From NCBI GenBank assembly GCA_947570615.1, contig CANOVJ010000036.1:1-39965 (forward strand): a DNA stretch of 39,965 nt, given 5' to 3'. The notes beneath the pieces were generated by a model. The model was not told where the DNA came from, did no database searches, and saw only the letters and a list, made by a program, of their open reading frames with translations. Position numbers and translations under genes: made by a program. This document shows, piece after piece, positions 1 through 8,392 of the stretch; position 1 is the first letter of the stretch; every line of letters starts with the position of its first letter. The stretch comes from an uncultured Lachnospiraceae bacterium (GTDB lineage: Bacteria > Bacillota > Clostridia > Lachnospirales > Lachnospiraceae).

Positions 1-85
1 CGGGTATTTCTGCTTTTTAAATATTCAGTTGTAACACATGTATTGTAATCCTACATGCCGAAGCACCCCCATTCCCTAAACTCTC

Positions 86-114
86 TTGCAAAATTCGCAG
101 TGTTGGTTTATAAT
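86..114 (+). promoter_or_regulatory. Promoter of putative antitoxin RNA
   Basis: TTGCAA at 86-91 and TATAAT at 109-114 are separated by exactly 17 bases, a near-consensus sigma-A promoter on the plus strand. No plausible plus-strand coding gene follows. A perfect hairpin followed by TTTTCC lies about 80 bases downstream, so the likely product is a short untranslated RNA converging on the small toxin gene. Confidence 0.6.
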
Positions 115-120
115 CAGCTT

Positions 121-232
121 AGAAGCCGGAGGATATGGTGTATCCGACGGTTGTACAATCGGAAACAATAATCAGTTTAAAAATCAAACGGATTACAGGG
201 CTATCCTCTATGGCAGTAGAGGATAGCCTTTT
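121..232 (+). ncRNA. Putative antisense antitoxin RNA (type I TA)
   Basis: This is an inferred RNA of about 110 nt, from a start a few bases after the TATAAT at 109-114 to the U-rich end of the hairpin at 199-228. It runs convergently towards the 3' end of the minus-strand toxin gene and would pair with the toxin mRNA 3' region if that mRNA extends past the hairpin. Such 3'-overlapping convergent RNAs are known antitoxins of small hydrophobic toxins (TxpA/RatA and BsrG/SR4 in Bacillus, and related pairs in clostridia). Both ends are predictions. There are no convincing ORFs within it. Confidence 0.5.
199..228. terminator. Perfect 11-bp hairpin, probable bidirectional terminator
   Basis: The arms at 199-209 and 218-228 are perfect inverted repeats (GGCTATCCTCT and its complement) around an 8-base loop. 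On plus it is followed by TTTTCC, so it should end the antisense RNA. It also lies 7 bases past the toxin stop codon on minus, where the following T-richness is weaker. Confidence 0.65.
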
Positions 233-235
233 CCG

Positions 236-319
236 TTACTTGCGGTTGTTTCTGTTGTCTAAGTATGTTAATGCTGCGAAAATGACCAACAGCAGTGTAA
301 GTATCTCAAGTGTGTTCAT
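236..319 (-). CDS. Holin-like small hydrophobic toxin (27 aa), type I TA
   Basis: This is a 27-residue ORF starting MNTLEILTLLLVIFAAL and ending in a charged tail with DNRNNRK. It has one hydrophobic segment (about residues 4-19) and a basic C-terminus, the architecture of the putative holin-like toxins (Hol_Tox/Fst-like) common in Firmicutes, which act by inserting into the membrane. A perfect AGGAGG lies 5 bases before the ATG, and a TATAAT (391-396, minus) gives a leader of about 65 nt. The convergent RNA and hairpin at the 3' end make a type I toxin-antitoxin pair the best explanation. Assignment is from composition and layout; such short proteins give little alignment signal. Confidence 0.75.
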   Translation of the reverse strand: MNTLEILTLLLVIFAALTYLDNRNNRK

Positions 320-390
320 ACCGACCTCCTTTCCGTTTCCAGAAAGGACAACCGCAGACTATCCCTACTTGTTCTAATCTGACTAAGAGA

Positions 391-419
391 ATTATAGCAC
401 GTTATATCGAATAATTCTA
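391..419 (-). promoter_or_regulatory. Toxin gene promoter
   Basis: The minus strand has a consensus TATAAT at 396-391, with a weak -35 candidate (TAGAAT, 419-414) 17 bases upstream. The predicted leader to the toxin ATG is about 65 nt, long enough to fold and delay translation, as is typical of type I toxins. Confidence 0.5.
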
Positions 420-436
420 TAAAAGATTTGCGTTAA

Positions 437-706
437 TCACTCCGCCGCTTCCAATACCACCTCTGCAAATTCCGCATCGCTCATGGCTTCTACTGTGTAC
501 CGTCTGCACTCGTCCACCTGTTCCTCTGCATCATCACAGTCAAGGAAGCTCGGCGTTGCGTTGCAGTAAAGGTGATACGCCATCCTGACCACTCTCACGA
601 TCCCGCCGGTCTGCCAGCCTTCTTGCAGGCACTCCGTTTTCACGCAGCCTGTCTTAAAATCATAAATACTTTTGATATTTCTCCTTGTGTCATCGCTGAT
701 AATCAC
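437..706 (-). pseudogene. DUF6075-like protein, N-terminally truncated
   Basis: The open frame encodes 89 residues from a GTG. The segment with DDTRRNIKSIYDFKTG, then LQEGWQTGG and VVRMAYHLY resembles, from memory, the core of the DUF6075 family of small phage or accessory proteins, whose members usually carry some 30-40 more residues before this point. Here an in-frame TGA lies just upstream. There is no ribosome binding site before the GTG and no other usable start, so the gene looks cut at its 5' end. It lies between the toxin locus and the housekeeping RlmCD gene, consistent with a decayed accessory insertion. Function is unknown. It could still be expressed from the weak GTG. Confidence 0.45.
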
Positions 707-784
707 CGATTTTGTTGAAACTGAAAAATGTCACAAAGTGCGTAAATTCAAGGATTTCAACATATCGTCTGCGATATATTGGTA

Positions 785-2221
785 TCATTTCCTTTGTATC
801 AACACCACCGTCTCTGTATGCACCGTCATCGGAAACAAATCCACCCCCCGTACCCTCTCAAGCTCATACCCGCCCTCGCAGAGCACCTTCAGATCCCTCG
901 CCAGGGTAGCGCTGTCACAGCTCACATACACGATTCGCTCCGGCTTCATCTTCAGCATGGTCTCCAGACAGGGGCTATCGCACCCCTTCCGGGGCGGATC
1001 CACCACGATCACATTGGCGGATATCCCCTCCCGTTCATATTTTTCCGGAAGCACCTCCTCCGCTCTCCCCTCGAAAAAGCAGGCGTTTCCGATTCCGTTC
1101 TTCCCGCAGTTTCTCCTGGCGTCCCTGACTGCCTGGGGCGTCACCTCCACCCCGCACACCTGCCCGGCCTCTCCGGCCAGAAACAGGGAGATCGTCCCGA
1201 TTCCGCAGTACAGATCCCAGACCGTTTCGTCTCCCTTAAGTGCCGCATAGTCCAAGGCCAGACTGTAGAGCTTTTCCATCTGCTCCGGATTCACCTGGTA
1301 AAAGGAAAGGGGGGAAATATCAAAACTGATTTCCCGTCCAATCTCCTCAAAATTTTTCTCTACATCCCGGACCCTGATAATATCCTCGATGGTCTCCTTT
1401 CCCCACAGGAGGGCAGTCTCCTGGCCCATAATCACGTTGGTCCTGCGCGGGTTAAAGCAGACGGAAATACTGGTCATCCCCGGGATACCGGCAAGGGCGT
1501 CGATCAGCCCCCTCTGGCCGGGCAGATACTCCCCGGCCTTCCTGCCATCCGCCCTTTGGTTGATCACCAGGCAGACCATAATCTGACCGCTGCGGAATCC
1601 CCTGCGGATGAGCGCATGGCGGATCAGCCCTTCGCCCGTATCCTCCCTGTAGGCAGGCACGTGATTCTCCTCCATCCAGTTAAGGATCATTTCCAGAATC
1701 TCCTGATTTTCCGGCGCTCCGAGGGCGCAGTCCGTGTTGGCAATGATGGAATGGGTTCTGCCCGCATAAAAGCCCGCCACGGGCTTTCCGTTCTTATCCA
1801 CGCCGACAGGATACTGGGCCTTATTCCTGTAATGAAAGGGCTCCTCCATTCCCACGATGGGCTCCGACACCCGGTCGACCAGCTCCTGCGAAAAGCCGCC
1901 GATGCGGATCAGATTATTTCTGATCCTGGACTGCTTAAACCGAAGCTGGCGCTCATAGCTCATGGCCTGAATCTGACAGCCGCCGCACTGTCTGTGAAAC
2001 GCGCATACGGGCTCCACACGAAAAGGAGAAGGCGTGAGCACCTTCTCTAATCTTCCATAAGCATAATTCTTTTTCACCCGGGTGACGCGGATCTGCGCCC
2101 GATCCCCGATGACCGTATCCTTCACGAAAAAGGGGAACCCGTCCAGTTTTCCGACTCCTTCTCCTTCGGAAGTCATATCCGCGATCTCCACCATCAAAAT
2201 CTGATTTTTTTGAAAACTCAT
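785..2221 (-). CDS. rlmCD: 23S rRNA (uracil-5-)-methyltransferase, RlmCD/RumA type
   Basis: The 478-residue protein is a SAM-dependent 5-methyluridine methyltransferase of the TrmA/RumA family, predicted to modify U747 and/or U1939 of 23S rRNA. It has an N-terminal TRAM RNA-binding domain (residues 1-60) and a 4Fe-4S motif C73-x5-C79-x2-C82 with C165 as the probable fourth ligand. These are followed by the SAM-binding DLYCGIGTISLFLA motif and the catalytic nucleophile Cys435 in YVSCDSATLARDL. The start was placed at the ATG giving MSFQKNQ; the frame stays open 70 codons further upstream, but that part overlaps yhaM and is of low-complexity shadow composition. It is the last gene of a minus-strand run htrA-like, yhaM, rlmCD. 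Gram-positive genomes often carry one enzyme for both sites, so the exact target is inferred. Confidence 0.9.
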   Translation of the reverse strand: MSFQKNQILMVEIADMTSEGEGVGKLDGFPFFVKDTVIGDRAQIRVTRVKKNYAYGRLEKVLTPSPFRVEPVCAFHRQCGGCQIQAMSYERQLRFKQSRIRNNLIRIGGFSQELVDRVSEPIVGMEEPFHYRNKAQYPVGVDKNGKPVAGFYAGRTHSIIANTDCALGAPENQEILEMILNWMEENHVPAYREDTGEGLIRHALIRRGFRSGQIMVCLVINQRADGRKAGEYLPGQRGLIDALAGIPGMTSISVCFNPRRTNVIMGQETALLWGKETIEDIIRVRDVEKNFEEIGREISFDISPLSFYQVNPEQMEKLYSLALDYAALKGDETVWDLYCGIGTISLFLAGEAGQVCGVEVTPQAVRDARRNCGKNGIGNACFFEGRAEEVLPEKYEREGISANVIVVDPPRKGCDSPCLETMLKMKPERIVYVSCDSATLARDLKVLCEGGYELERVRGVDLFPMTVHTETVVLIQRK

Positions 2222-2252
2222 AACCGTCCCGCTTTCAGAATTCTTTTTCCTT

Positions 2253-3197
2253 CTATCCCAGCTTCGTCTCCCGCAGATTGGAGTCAAAGAGCCGGTTAAA
2301 GCCCAGCCACCCCGTCTCCGTGGTATTTTCCAGAAGCTCCGTGAAGGTCTGGAGCTTGGCGTCCGTGTTGTCGGCATAGCAGAGGGCAACCGCCTCCATG
2401 ATCGCCGGTTTTTTGGGAGAGCCGAACTCATACTCCCCGTGATGGGCCAGAATGCAGTGCTTGAGCTCTCTTGCCAGCAAAACCGGAAATCCTTCTATCT
2501 TTCCGATCTTCTCCGCAAGCATCTCCGAGCCGATCACGATATGCCCCAGGAACTGCCCCTCCTCCGTGTAATCATTCTGGGGAAAAAGGGATATCTCTCT
2601 TGTCTTTCCCATGTCGTGACAGATCGCCGCGCTGATCAGCAGATCCTTTTTCAGCAGGGGATAGGCCTTACAGTAATAATCGCACAGCCTGGTCACGCTT
2701 AAGGTATGCTGTAAAAGCCCTCCCACAAACCCGTGATGAACCGTCTTGGCGGCAGAGGACTGTTTAAACCGGCTGATAAACTCCTGATCCTCCACAAAGA
2801 AGGCCTTAAGGAGCCTGTTCAGCCAGGGATTTTCAATCTCTTCAATATAAATCAGCAGCTCCTCATACATATCCTCAATGGGAAATCTGCTCACCGGAAG
2901 GTAGTTGGCGGGGTCATACTCTCCCTCCTGGCATTTGCGGATCCGCTTGATGTTGGCCTGCAGGGCCCCCTGAAAGCTGGTCACGTCCCCGTAGACCTCT
3001 ATGTAGTCCAGGGCGTCGAACTCCGCGATCCCTGCGCTGTTGGGATCCCATACCTTCGCATCGATGGTCCCTGTTTTATCCTGTAAAATAAGGTTTTCAT
3101 AGGGCTTTCCGTTTCTGGTCACCGCCGACTGTTTATGTCTGCACAGATAAATGTCAAAAATCCTGTCGCCCTCTTTGTAGTCCCTGATGAATTTCAT
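2253..3197 (-). CDS. yhaM: 3'-5' exoribonuclease YhaM
   Basis: The 314-residue protein matches YhaM in length and layout. An N-terminal OB-fold nucleic-acid-binding domain (about residues 1-95, with LQDKTGTIDAKVWD) is followed by an HD phosphohydrolase domain (about 150-290). Metal ligands visible are H164 in LLQHTLS and the H194-D195 pair in ICHDMGK, followed by a further HCILAHH motif. YhaM trims short single-stranded RNA 3' ends in the cytoplasm of Firmicutes. An AGAAAGGG ribosome binding site precedes the ATG, 25 bases after the upstream htrA-like stop, so the two are probably co-transcribed. Confidence 0.9.
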   Translation of the reverse strand: MKFIRDYKEGDRIFDIYLCRHKQSAVTRNGKPYENLILQDKTGTIDAKVWDPNSAGIAEFDALDYIEVYGDVTSFQGALQANIKRIRKCQEGEYDPANYLPVSRFPIEDMYEELLIYIEEIENPWLNRLLKAFFVEDQEFISRFKQSSAAKTVHHGFVGGLLQHTLSVTRLCDYYCKAYPLLKKDLLISAAICHDMGKTREISLFPQNDYTEEGQFLGHIVIGSEMLAEKIGKIEGFPVLLARELKHCILAHHGEYEFGSPKKPAIMEAVALCYADNTDAKLQTFTELLENTTETGWLGFNRLFDSNLRETKLG

Positions 3198-3222
3198 GTC
3201 TGTGTGCCCTTTCTGTCTCGTT

Positions 3223-4542
3223 TTATTTCAGCCCCAGAACCGCCGCGACTTCCATCTGCGTATATCCCTCCGGCCCCTGCCGCATAAGACCGATGGTTAT
3301 AGTCTTTTCCGGTTCCTGGGCAAGCAGGGCATTAACCAGATCCTGATAATTGCCGATTTCCGTCTCATTTAACATTGTGATCACATCGCCGCTCTGAATC
3401 CCGGCATTCATAGCCGGAGAATCCATGTCCGTTTCCGTGATATACGCGCCCAGAGGTACTCCCAGCTCCTGATTGGCCTCCTGCGTCACATCCGCCCCGT
3501 ACACGCCAAAGTAAGCGATATCCTTATCGTTGGAAAGACTCTGCACCACTCTTTTCAGATCGGAAATCCCAACCGCGCTTACAAGATTTTTCAAATCCGC
3601 CGGATTGTTGGACATGTCAATAATACCCACCACCTGTCCCCTCAGATTGATCAGGATGCCGCTGGCGCCGGCGCTTCCATAGATATCGGTAGTCATGAAC
3701 TTGTAGCTGGAATCGGGAAGGCGGATGGCGTTTCCGGCAGAGGTAATGTTCCCATAGCAGAGAGAGCCGTCCATACCCATGGGCCTGCCCATCGCTATCA
3801 CCGGAACGCCCACCAGAGAACTGCTGGAGGTTCCCAGAGTCGCCGCCACCGCTGTCTCCAGCGTAGTTTCCTTCATGGCGGACTTGGCTATGGATATGAT
3901 CGCCAGCCCCGTGTTATTGTCCTTTTTCATGATGGAGGCCTGATACACCTCCCCGTCCTGGAACGCGACCTCCAGCGACTGGGCCTGCTCTATGGCGCTC
4001 ACATCCGCCAGAATCAGAAGCTCGATTCCGTTGTCGGCCACCACTACCCCACAGACAGCTCCCTCGCTCTCATACTCGTTGTCGTCCAGCCATCCCACGT
4101 CGGAGGTCACCCCCACCACCGTGACGAGAGATCTGCGGACCTCCTGCGCCACCTCCCGGATTCCGGCAAAGAGCGAGAGATAATCCTCCACTCCCAGTTT
4201 CATCTCTGAGAGCACCTGGGCGATCTGCTCATCCTCCAGGGCCGGCGGCTCCGTTGGCTCCGGCTGCATCTGGGATTCGTCGGCTATCATATCCTCCGGC
4301 AGGATCTCATCCTCCGGCGGCTCCTCCACGAACTCCACCACCTCCGGCTCCTCCTCCGGATAAAGCCGGTTGCTGATAACAGGCTCAAGCAGGAGGAAGG
4401 TAAAGCACGCCACCATTCCGAATACCACCGCCATTGCCGCCGTGAGCAGCGTACGTCTGACCAGCTTTCTCCTGTTCAGAGGCCTTTGCTTGATCGTCTC
4501 CTTCATAAAATCAGTGTGATCCTGATTTCTGTGCTCCTCCAT
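3223..4542 (-). CDS. HtrA-like membrane protein with PDZ domain, probable pseudoprotease
   Basis: The 439-residue protein has a short cytoplasmic N-terminus, one transmembrane helix (about residues 32-56) and a very acidic Pro/Glu-rich linker (60-105). A trypsin-like S1C fold (about 135-335) and a C-terminal PDZ domain (about 345-435) follow. The layout is that of surface HtrA/DegP proteases. However, the segment aligned to the catalytic His motif (around ELLILADVSAIE, 174-185) contains no His, and the Asp motif (normally DLAV) reads TGLAI. Only a Ser in GSAGASG remains where GNSGG is expected. It is therefore probably a non-proteolytic binding or scaffold protein. An AGGAGG lies 8 bases before the ATG. 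It is first in the operon with yhaM and rlmCD, just downstream of the tRNA terminator. Confidence 0.8.
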   Translation of the reverse strand: MEEHRNQDHTDFMKETIKQRPLNRRKLVRRTLLTAAMAVVFGMVACFTFLLLEPVISNRLYPEEEPEVVEFVEEPPEDEILPEDMIADESQMQPEPTEPPALEDEQIAQVLSEMKLGVEDYLSLFAGIREVAQEVRRSLVTVVGVTSDVGWLDDNEYESEGAVCGVVVADNGIELLILADVSAIEQAQSLEVAFQDGEVYQASIMKKDNNTGLAIISIAKSAMKETTLETAVAATLGTSSSSLVGVPVIAMGRPMGMDGSLCYGNITSAGNAIRLPDSSYKFMTTDIYGSAGASGILINLRGQVVGIIDMSNNPADLKNLVSAVGISDLKRVVQSLSNDKDIAYFGVYGADVTQEANQELGVPLGAYITETDMDSPAMNAGIQSGDVITMLNETEIGNYQDLVNALLAQEPEKTITIGLMRQGPEGYTQMEVAAVLGLK

Positions 4543-4610
4543 CCGCAGCTCCTCCTGTGGTCCGGCGTCCTTATGCTGACAAACGCTGTCACGTTCCGCG
4601 AGCCAGCTTA

Positions 4611-4642
4611 TTGTAACAAAAGAGCGCCTTGCCAGCGCTCTT
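4611..4642 (-). terminator. Terminator of tRNA-Pro transcript
   Basis: On minus, AAGAGCGC (4642-4635) pairs with GCGCTCTT (4627-4620) around a 7-base loop and is followed by TTTTGTTA. It lies 27 bases after the tRNA 3' end and is the first terminator after the Mrp operon, so it probably ends both transcripts. Confidence 0.7.
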
Positions 4643-4668
4643 AAGTCTGTATATCCGTATCAATATCA

Positions 4669-4742
<74 letters not shown>

Positions 4743-4761
4743 CAGTCTGATGACACTGAAC

Positions 4762-4790
4762 ATCATACAATTTTTGCGGCGGATTGTCAA
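4762..4790 (-). promoter_or_regulatory. tRNA-Pro promoter
   Basis: On minus, a perfect TTGACA (4790-4785) and TATGAT (4767-4762) are spaced by 17 bases. Transcription should begin around 4755, about 13 bases before the mature tRNA. The -35 element lies only 3 bases beyond the stop codon of the last Mrp-operon gene. Confidence 0.8.
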
Positions 4791-4793
4791 GTT

Positions 4794-6899
4794 TTAATTC
4801 CTCAAAAACAGATATACCACCGTAATAATCAGCCCGATACAGAACAGCATCAGCCCGAAGGACATACTTCGTCCGATCATGGTCCCCACCTCGGAGAGCT
4901 CCTCATAGATCATCGCATACCTGTGCTCGTAGTCCTTCTTCTTCGGATTCTTCCTGAATATAACGGCGTTGGCAGCCCGTTCCAGCGCGTTCATCAGACC
5001 TCCCAGGGCATGGGTGATGGCATTTCCCTCCTCCAGCTCCTGGGGGAGCTTACTGTCCCTGTAGATGGTTTTGCGCGCAAGCACCACGAGCCAGTCCACC
5101 AGGGAATCCAAAATCCTGCAAAGCACCCCGAACACAAAGGGCAGGGCCCCAAGCAGGATGGGACGGTAAAAGTAGTTTTCCAGATCGAAATATTTATACC
5201 ACCGGTTCACATAAATCCTCCGCCCGTTTTCCTTCTTCATGAGCCAGAGCCTTACGATCACCAGATAGACCAGCGCCCCGATCAGAACAGAGGTGAGGGC
5301 TCCTTTTAAGTTGATCCAGGAAAACCAGGAGGCCATCCCCCAGGCCCTGTCCGTTCCCTGCATGAACCCATACCCCAGATCCGCCGCCGGACTCATCACC
5401 TGATCCGGCAAAAATCCCATCACCGGAAGCAGGCCGGCGCTGATGGTCAGGGCTGCCGCGCTGGTTTTGTTCATATAAGCGCCCTTCAGGGAATCAAACT
5501 TTTCCTGCACGGCCGGATCCGTGTTCTTTTCAATAAACAGCGCCACGTAGAGCTTGGTCATATAGGCCACGGTCAGGCCGCCGCTTACCAGAAAGGCCCA
5601 CTCCACCGCCTTCATGGCTCCGGCATCGAACATGCCCGAAACGGCCCCCTCCTTTAAAAGCTCCAGATACTCCACTATACTTTCGTGGATCAGGGTCTTG
5701 CTGATATAGCCGTTCCAGAGGGGGATTCCGCCGATCCCCAGCGCCCCCATCAGGAAAATACCGTTGAGCAGCGGTTTTTTCCTCCCAAAGCCCCGGATCT
5801 CGTTCAGATCCAGCTTATGCACATTCATGAACACCACCCCGGCGGCCATAAACAGGGCCAGCTTGATCAGCGAGTGGTTTACCATGTGAAGAAGGCTGCC
5901 CCTTATGGCCAGGGCGTTTTCCTCCCCCAGGAGCCCCGACATCCCCACTCCCACCAGAATAAATCCGATCTGGGATACGGAGGAGCATGCCAGGGTACGT
6001 TTTAAGTCAATGGAAAACAGAGCCAGCACCGCGCCGATCACCATGGTACATACGCCCAGGATCAGGATCAGACTCCCCCAGCCGCTGTCCCACAGGAAAA
6101 GATAACTGGTGAGGACTAAAATTCCGAACATCCCCACCTTGGTGAGAATCCCCGAAAGAAGCGCCGACGCCGGGGCCGGGGCCACCGGATGGGCCTTCGG
6201 CAGCCAGATGTGCAGGGGGAACGCGCCGGCCTTTGCCCCGAACCCGAACAGCATACACAGCCCGGCCGCCCACAGCTTTTTCTGATCCACCTCCTGAACC
6301 CGGCCGGCAAGGCCGATGAGCTCATCAAACCGGAGGGTACCCGTCATGCTGTATAACAGAAAGATTCCCATCAGCATCACCAGACCACCGATCACCGCCA
6401 CCGCCAGATAGGTTCCCGCCGCCCGCAGGGACTCCCGCCTCTCGTCATGGGCAACCCACACATAGGAGGTAAAGGACATCATCTCAAAGAACAGGAATGT
6501 GGTGTAAAAATCCGCCGACAGGAACACCCCTTCCGTGGCCCCCAGGGTCAGAAGCAAAAAGAGGTAATAGCGGTTCCTGTTGCGGTAATGGCCAAAATAC
6601 TCCCCCGAAAACAGAGTGGACATAAACCACATAAAAGCCGCGATCGTCCCATACAGGACCCGGAAGCCGTCCAGCTTAAAGGCAAGCCCCATCCCGCAGA
6701 TCCCCGGAAGATACGCCAGCTCCACCCTGCTTCCCGATATCAGATGGCTGACCAGAAGATACAGAAATAATCCAAATTCCAGCCCGGTTGCCGCCACCGC
6801 CAGGCAATCGCGCAGCTTCCTGCTCCTTCTCCCCGCAAGATAACCGGCCAGGGCCGCAACTACAGGAAAAAACACCGCAATATAAAGCATCACATCCAT
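4794..6899 (-). CDS. NuoL/MrpA-like antiporter subunit, last gene of Mrp operon
   Basis: The 701-residue polytopic membrane protein belongs to the complex I NuoL/M/N and MrpA/D antiporter superfamily. Key features are the TM5 glutamate in LFFEMMSFTSYVW, the lysine segment GAKAGAFPLHIWLPKAHP, and a second lysine in VNHSLIKLALFMAAG. It is about 200 residues longer than the three related subunits upstream. The extra C-terminal part (about 545-701) contains more helices and a charged loop, as in NuoL/HyfB-type proteins. It should conduct H+ and/or Na+ as part of a membrane complex. It starts 14 bases after the preceding subunit. No complex I redox subunits (NuoB, C, D, H, I) follow; the next gene is a tRNA. 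Which Mrp or Mbh subunit it replaces is uncertain. Confidence 0.85.
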   Translation of the reverse strand: MDVMLYIAVFFPVVAALAGYLAGRRSRKLRDCLAVAATGLEFGLFLYLLVSHLISGSRVELAYLPGICGMGLAFKLDGFRVLYGTIAAFMWFMSTLFSGEYFGHYRNRNRYYLFLLLTLGATEGVFLSADFYTTFLFFEMMSFTSYVWVAHDERRESLRAAGTYLAVAVIGGLVMLMGIFLLYSMTGTLRFDELIGLAGRVQEVDQKKLWAAGLCMLFGFGAKAGAFPLHIWLPKAHPVAPAPASALLSGILTKVGMFGILVLTSYLFLWDSGWGSLILILGVCTMVIGAVLALFSIDLKRTLACSSVSQIGFILVGVGMSGLLGEENALAIRGSLLHMVNHSLIKLALFMAAGVVFMNVHKLDLNEIRGFGRKKPLLNGIFLMGALGIGGIPLWNGYISKTLIHESIVEYLELLKEGAVSGMFDAGAMKAVEWAFLVSGGLTVAYMTKLYVALFIEKNTDPAVQEKFDSLKGAYMNKTSAAALTISAGLLPVMGFLPDQVMSPAADLGYGFMQGTDRAWGMASWFSWINLKGALTSVLIGALVYLVIVRLWLMKKENGRRIYVNRWYKYFDLENYFYRPILLGALPFVFGVLCRILDSLVDWLVVLARKTIYRDSKLPQELEEGNAITHALGGLMNALERAANAVIFRKNPKKKDYEHRYAMIYEELSEVGTMIGRSMSFGLMLFCIGLIITVVYLFLRN

Positions 6900-6913
6900 C
6901 TTTTACGCCTCCC

Positions 6914-8377
6914 TTAATACATCCCCGCCGCCACATCCTTAAAGAACGATACGATGGGGGCGGAGTGAAGACCAAATATCAGCACAGACACCGAAAAGAT
7001 CAGGAGCGGCACCAGCATTTTCCAGTTCGGATCCGTGATTCCCTTCACCGTCTCCCGGTCAAAATCCTTTCCCGGGAAAAAAGCCCTGATCACTATGGTA
7101 AGCATATAGATCGCCGTCAGCAGGGCGGAAATCAGAAGACAGGCAATCCCTGCCCAGGCAATCCCGTTCCCGCTTTCCACCGCTGCCGAGGCCAGATTCC
7201 ATTTGCTCACGAATCCTGCCAGTCCCGGCACTCCCATCAGCGCCAGGGAGGACACCGTGAACACGCCGAACACGAAGGGCATCTGATATCCCAGCCCATC
7301 AACCTCATGGACGTATGATCTCTGCGTCTGGTGCATGACAGCCCCCGCGCAGAAAAAGGAGCTGATCTTCATCACCGCATGAAAGATCAGGTGCGAGAGC
7401 GCCGCCGCCATCCCCAGGGGCGTCATGATGGTCACGCCGAACAGGATGTAGGAGAGGTTGCTGACGGTGGACCAGGCCAGCCTTCTCTTTAAGTGGGTCT
7501 CCTTCACCGCCCGGCTGCAGCCATACACGATCGTGAACATCACAATCACCATGACCACATTCTGCGCCCAGGTCCCCCGCAGGAAATCCGTGCCGAAGCT
7601 GTAATAGGTCAGCCGGATGATGGCGAAGGCGCCGGACTTGACCACCGCCACCGCATGCAGAAGGGCTGTCACCGGCGTGGGCGCAACGCCCGCATCCGGC
7701 AGCCAGGAGTTAAAGGGGCAGATCGCCGCCTTTACCCCAAAGCCCATAAAGGCAATCACGTAGATCAGCAGAAGTACATTCGTCCGTCCCCCGATTCTGC
7801 CCGGATCCAGCACGCCTCCCAGGTTAAAATCCGTGGTATTTCCATAAATAATCACGAAAATCAGTCCAATAAAAGCGAAGGCCGCGCCTCCCAGCGAGTA
7901 GTACAGGTACTTGCGGCTGGCAAGGATCGCCTCCCTGGTGAGGGTGTGCATCACCAGCGGAACCGTGACAAGGGTCAGCAGTTCATAAAAGAAATACATG
8001 GTCAGCAGGTTGGCGGAAAAGGAAATCCCCAGGGTCACTCCATAGGTGATGGTGTAGAACAGAAAGAAGACCTTTTCGTGCTCCTCCTTCGTCATATATT
8101 CAAAGGCATACAGGGTGGCCAGCGGCCAGAGCGTGGAGACCAGTCCGCCGAACACCATCCCCATTCCGTCCACCTTAAAGCTGATGGACAGATTCCCCGT
8201 AAAGTTTGCCAGTGTAAAAATATGATCAGGCCGGTGGAGCAGCAGATTCCACACCAGAAAGCTGTTTAAAATCACCATGCTCTCCAGAAACACTTCCATA
8301 TGACTGCGCTTTCTGAAAGGGATCAGGAACACAAGCGCGCCCGCCAGGACGGGAATTAAAATTACCGATAAGATCAT
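6914..8377 (-). CDS. MrpD/NuoM-like antiporter subunit (copy 3)
   Basis: The 487-residue multi-spanning protein belongs to the proton-conducting transporter family. The TM5 glutamate is seen in YFFYELLTLVTVP, the TM7 lysine region in GVKAAICPFNSWLPDAG, and further lysines in VVKSG and HAVMKISSFFCAG. It differs from its neighbours in the lysine region (CPFNSW instead of FPLHAW), so it is a diverged paralogue and not a recent duplicate. It would form one ion channel of the antiporter complex. It is packed between related subunits with 14-15 base gaps. Confidence 0.85.
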   Translation of the reverse strand: MILSVILIPVLAGALVFLIPFRKRSHMEVFLESMVILNSFLVWNLLLHRPDHIFTLANFTGNLSISFKVDGMGMVFGGLVSTLWPLATLYAFEYMTKEEHEKVFFLFYTITYGVTLGISFSANLLTMYFFYELLTLVTVPLVMHTLTREAILASRKYLYYSLGGAAFAFIGLIFVIIYGNTTDFNLGGVLDPGRIGGRTNVLLLIYVIAFMGFGVKAAICPFNSWLPDAGVAPTPVTALLHAVAVVKSGAFAIIRLTYYSFGTDFLRGTWAQNVVMVIVMFTIVYGCSRAVKETHLKRRLAWSTVSNLSYILFGVTIMTPLGMAAALSHLIFHAVMKISSFFCAGAVMHQTQRSYVHEVDGLGYQMPFVFGVFTVSSLALMGVPGLAGFVSKWNLASAAVESGNGIAWAGIACLLISALLTAIYMLTIVIRAFFPGKDFDRETVKGITDPNWKMLVPLLIFSVSVLIFGLHSAPIVSFFKDVAAGMY

Positions 8378-8392
8378 ACCGCCACTCCTTTC

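Noticed and set aside
762-777. ATATCG/CGATAT dyad downstream of rlmCD as terminator
   Set aside because: The stem is only 6 bp and AT-rich, and no T-run follows on minus.
779-2050. Long plus-strand ORF (423 codons)
   Set aside because: It is antisense to rlmCD, has shadow composition rich in His, Pro, Gly and Arg, and carries no domain.
2222-2431. 70-codon N-terminal extension of the RlmCD frame
   Set aside because: It overlaps the yhaM 3' end and is Arg/Ser-rich shadow sequence; the TRAM domain starts at the internal ATG.
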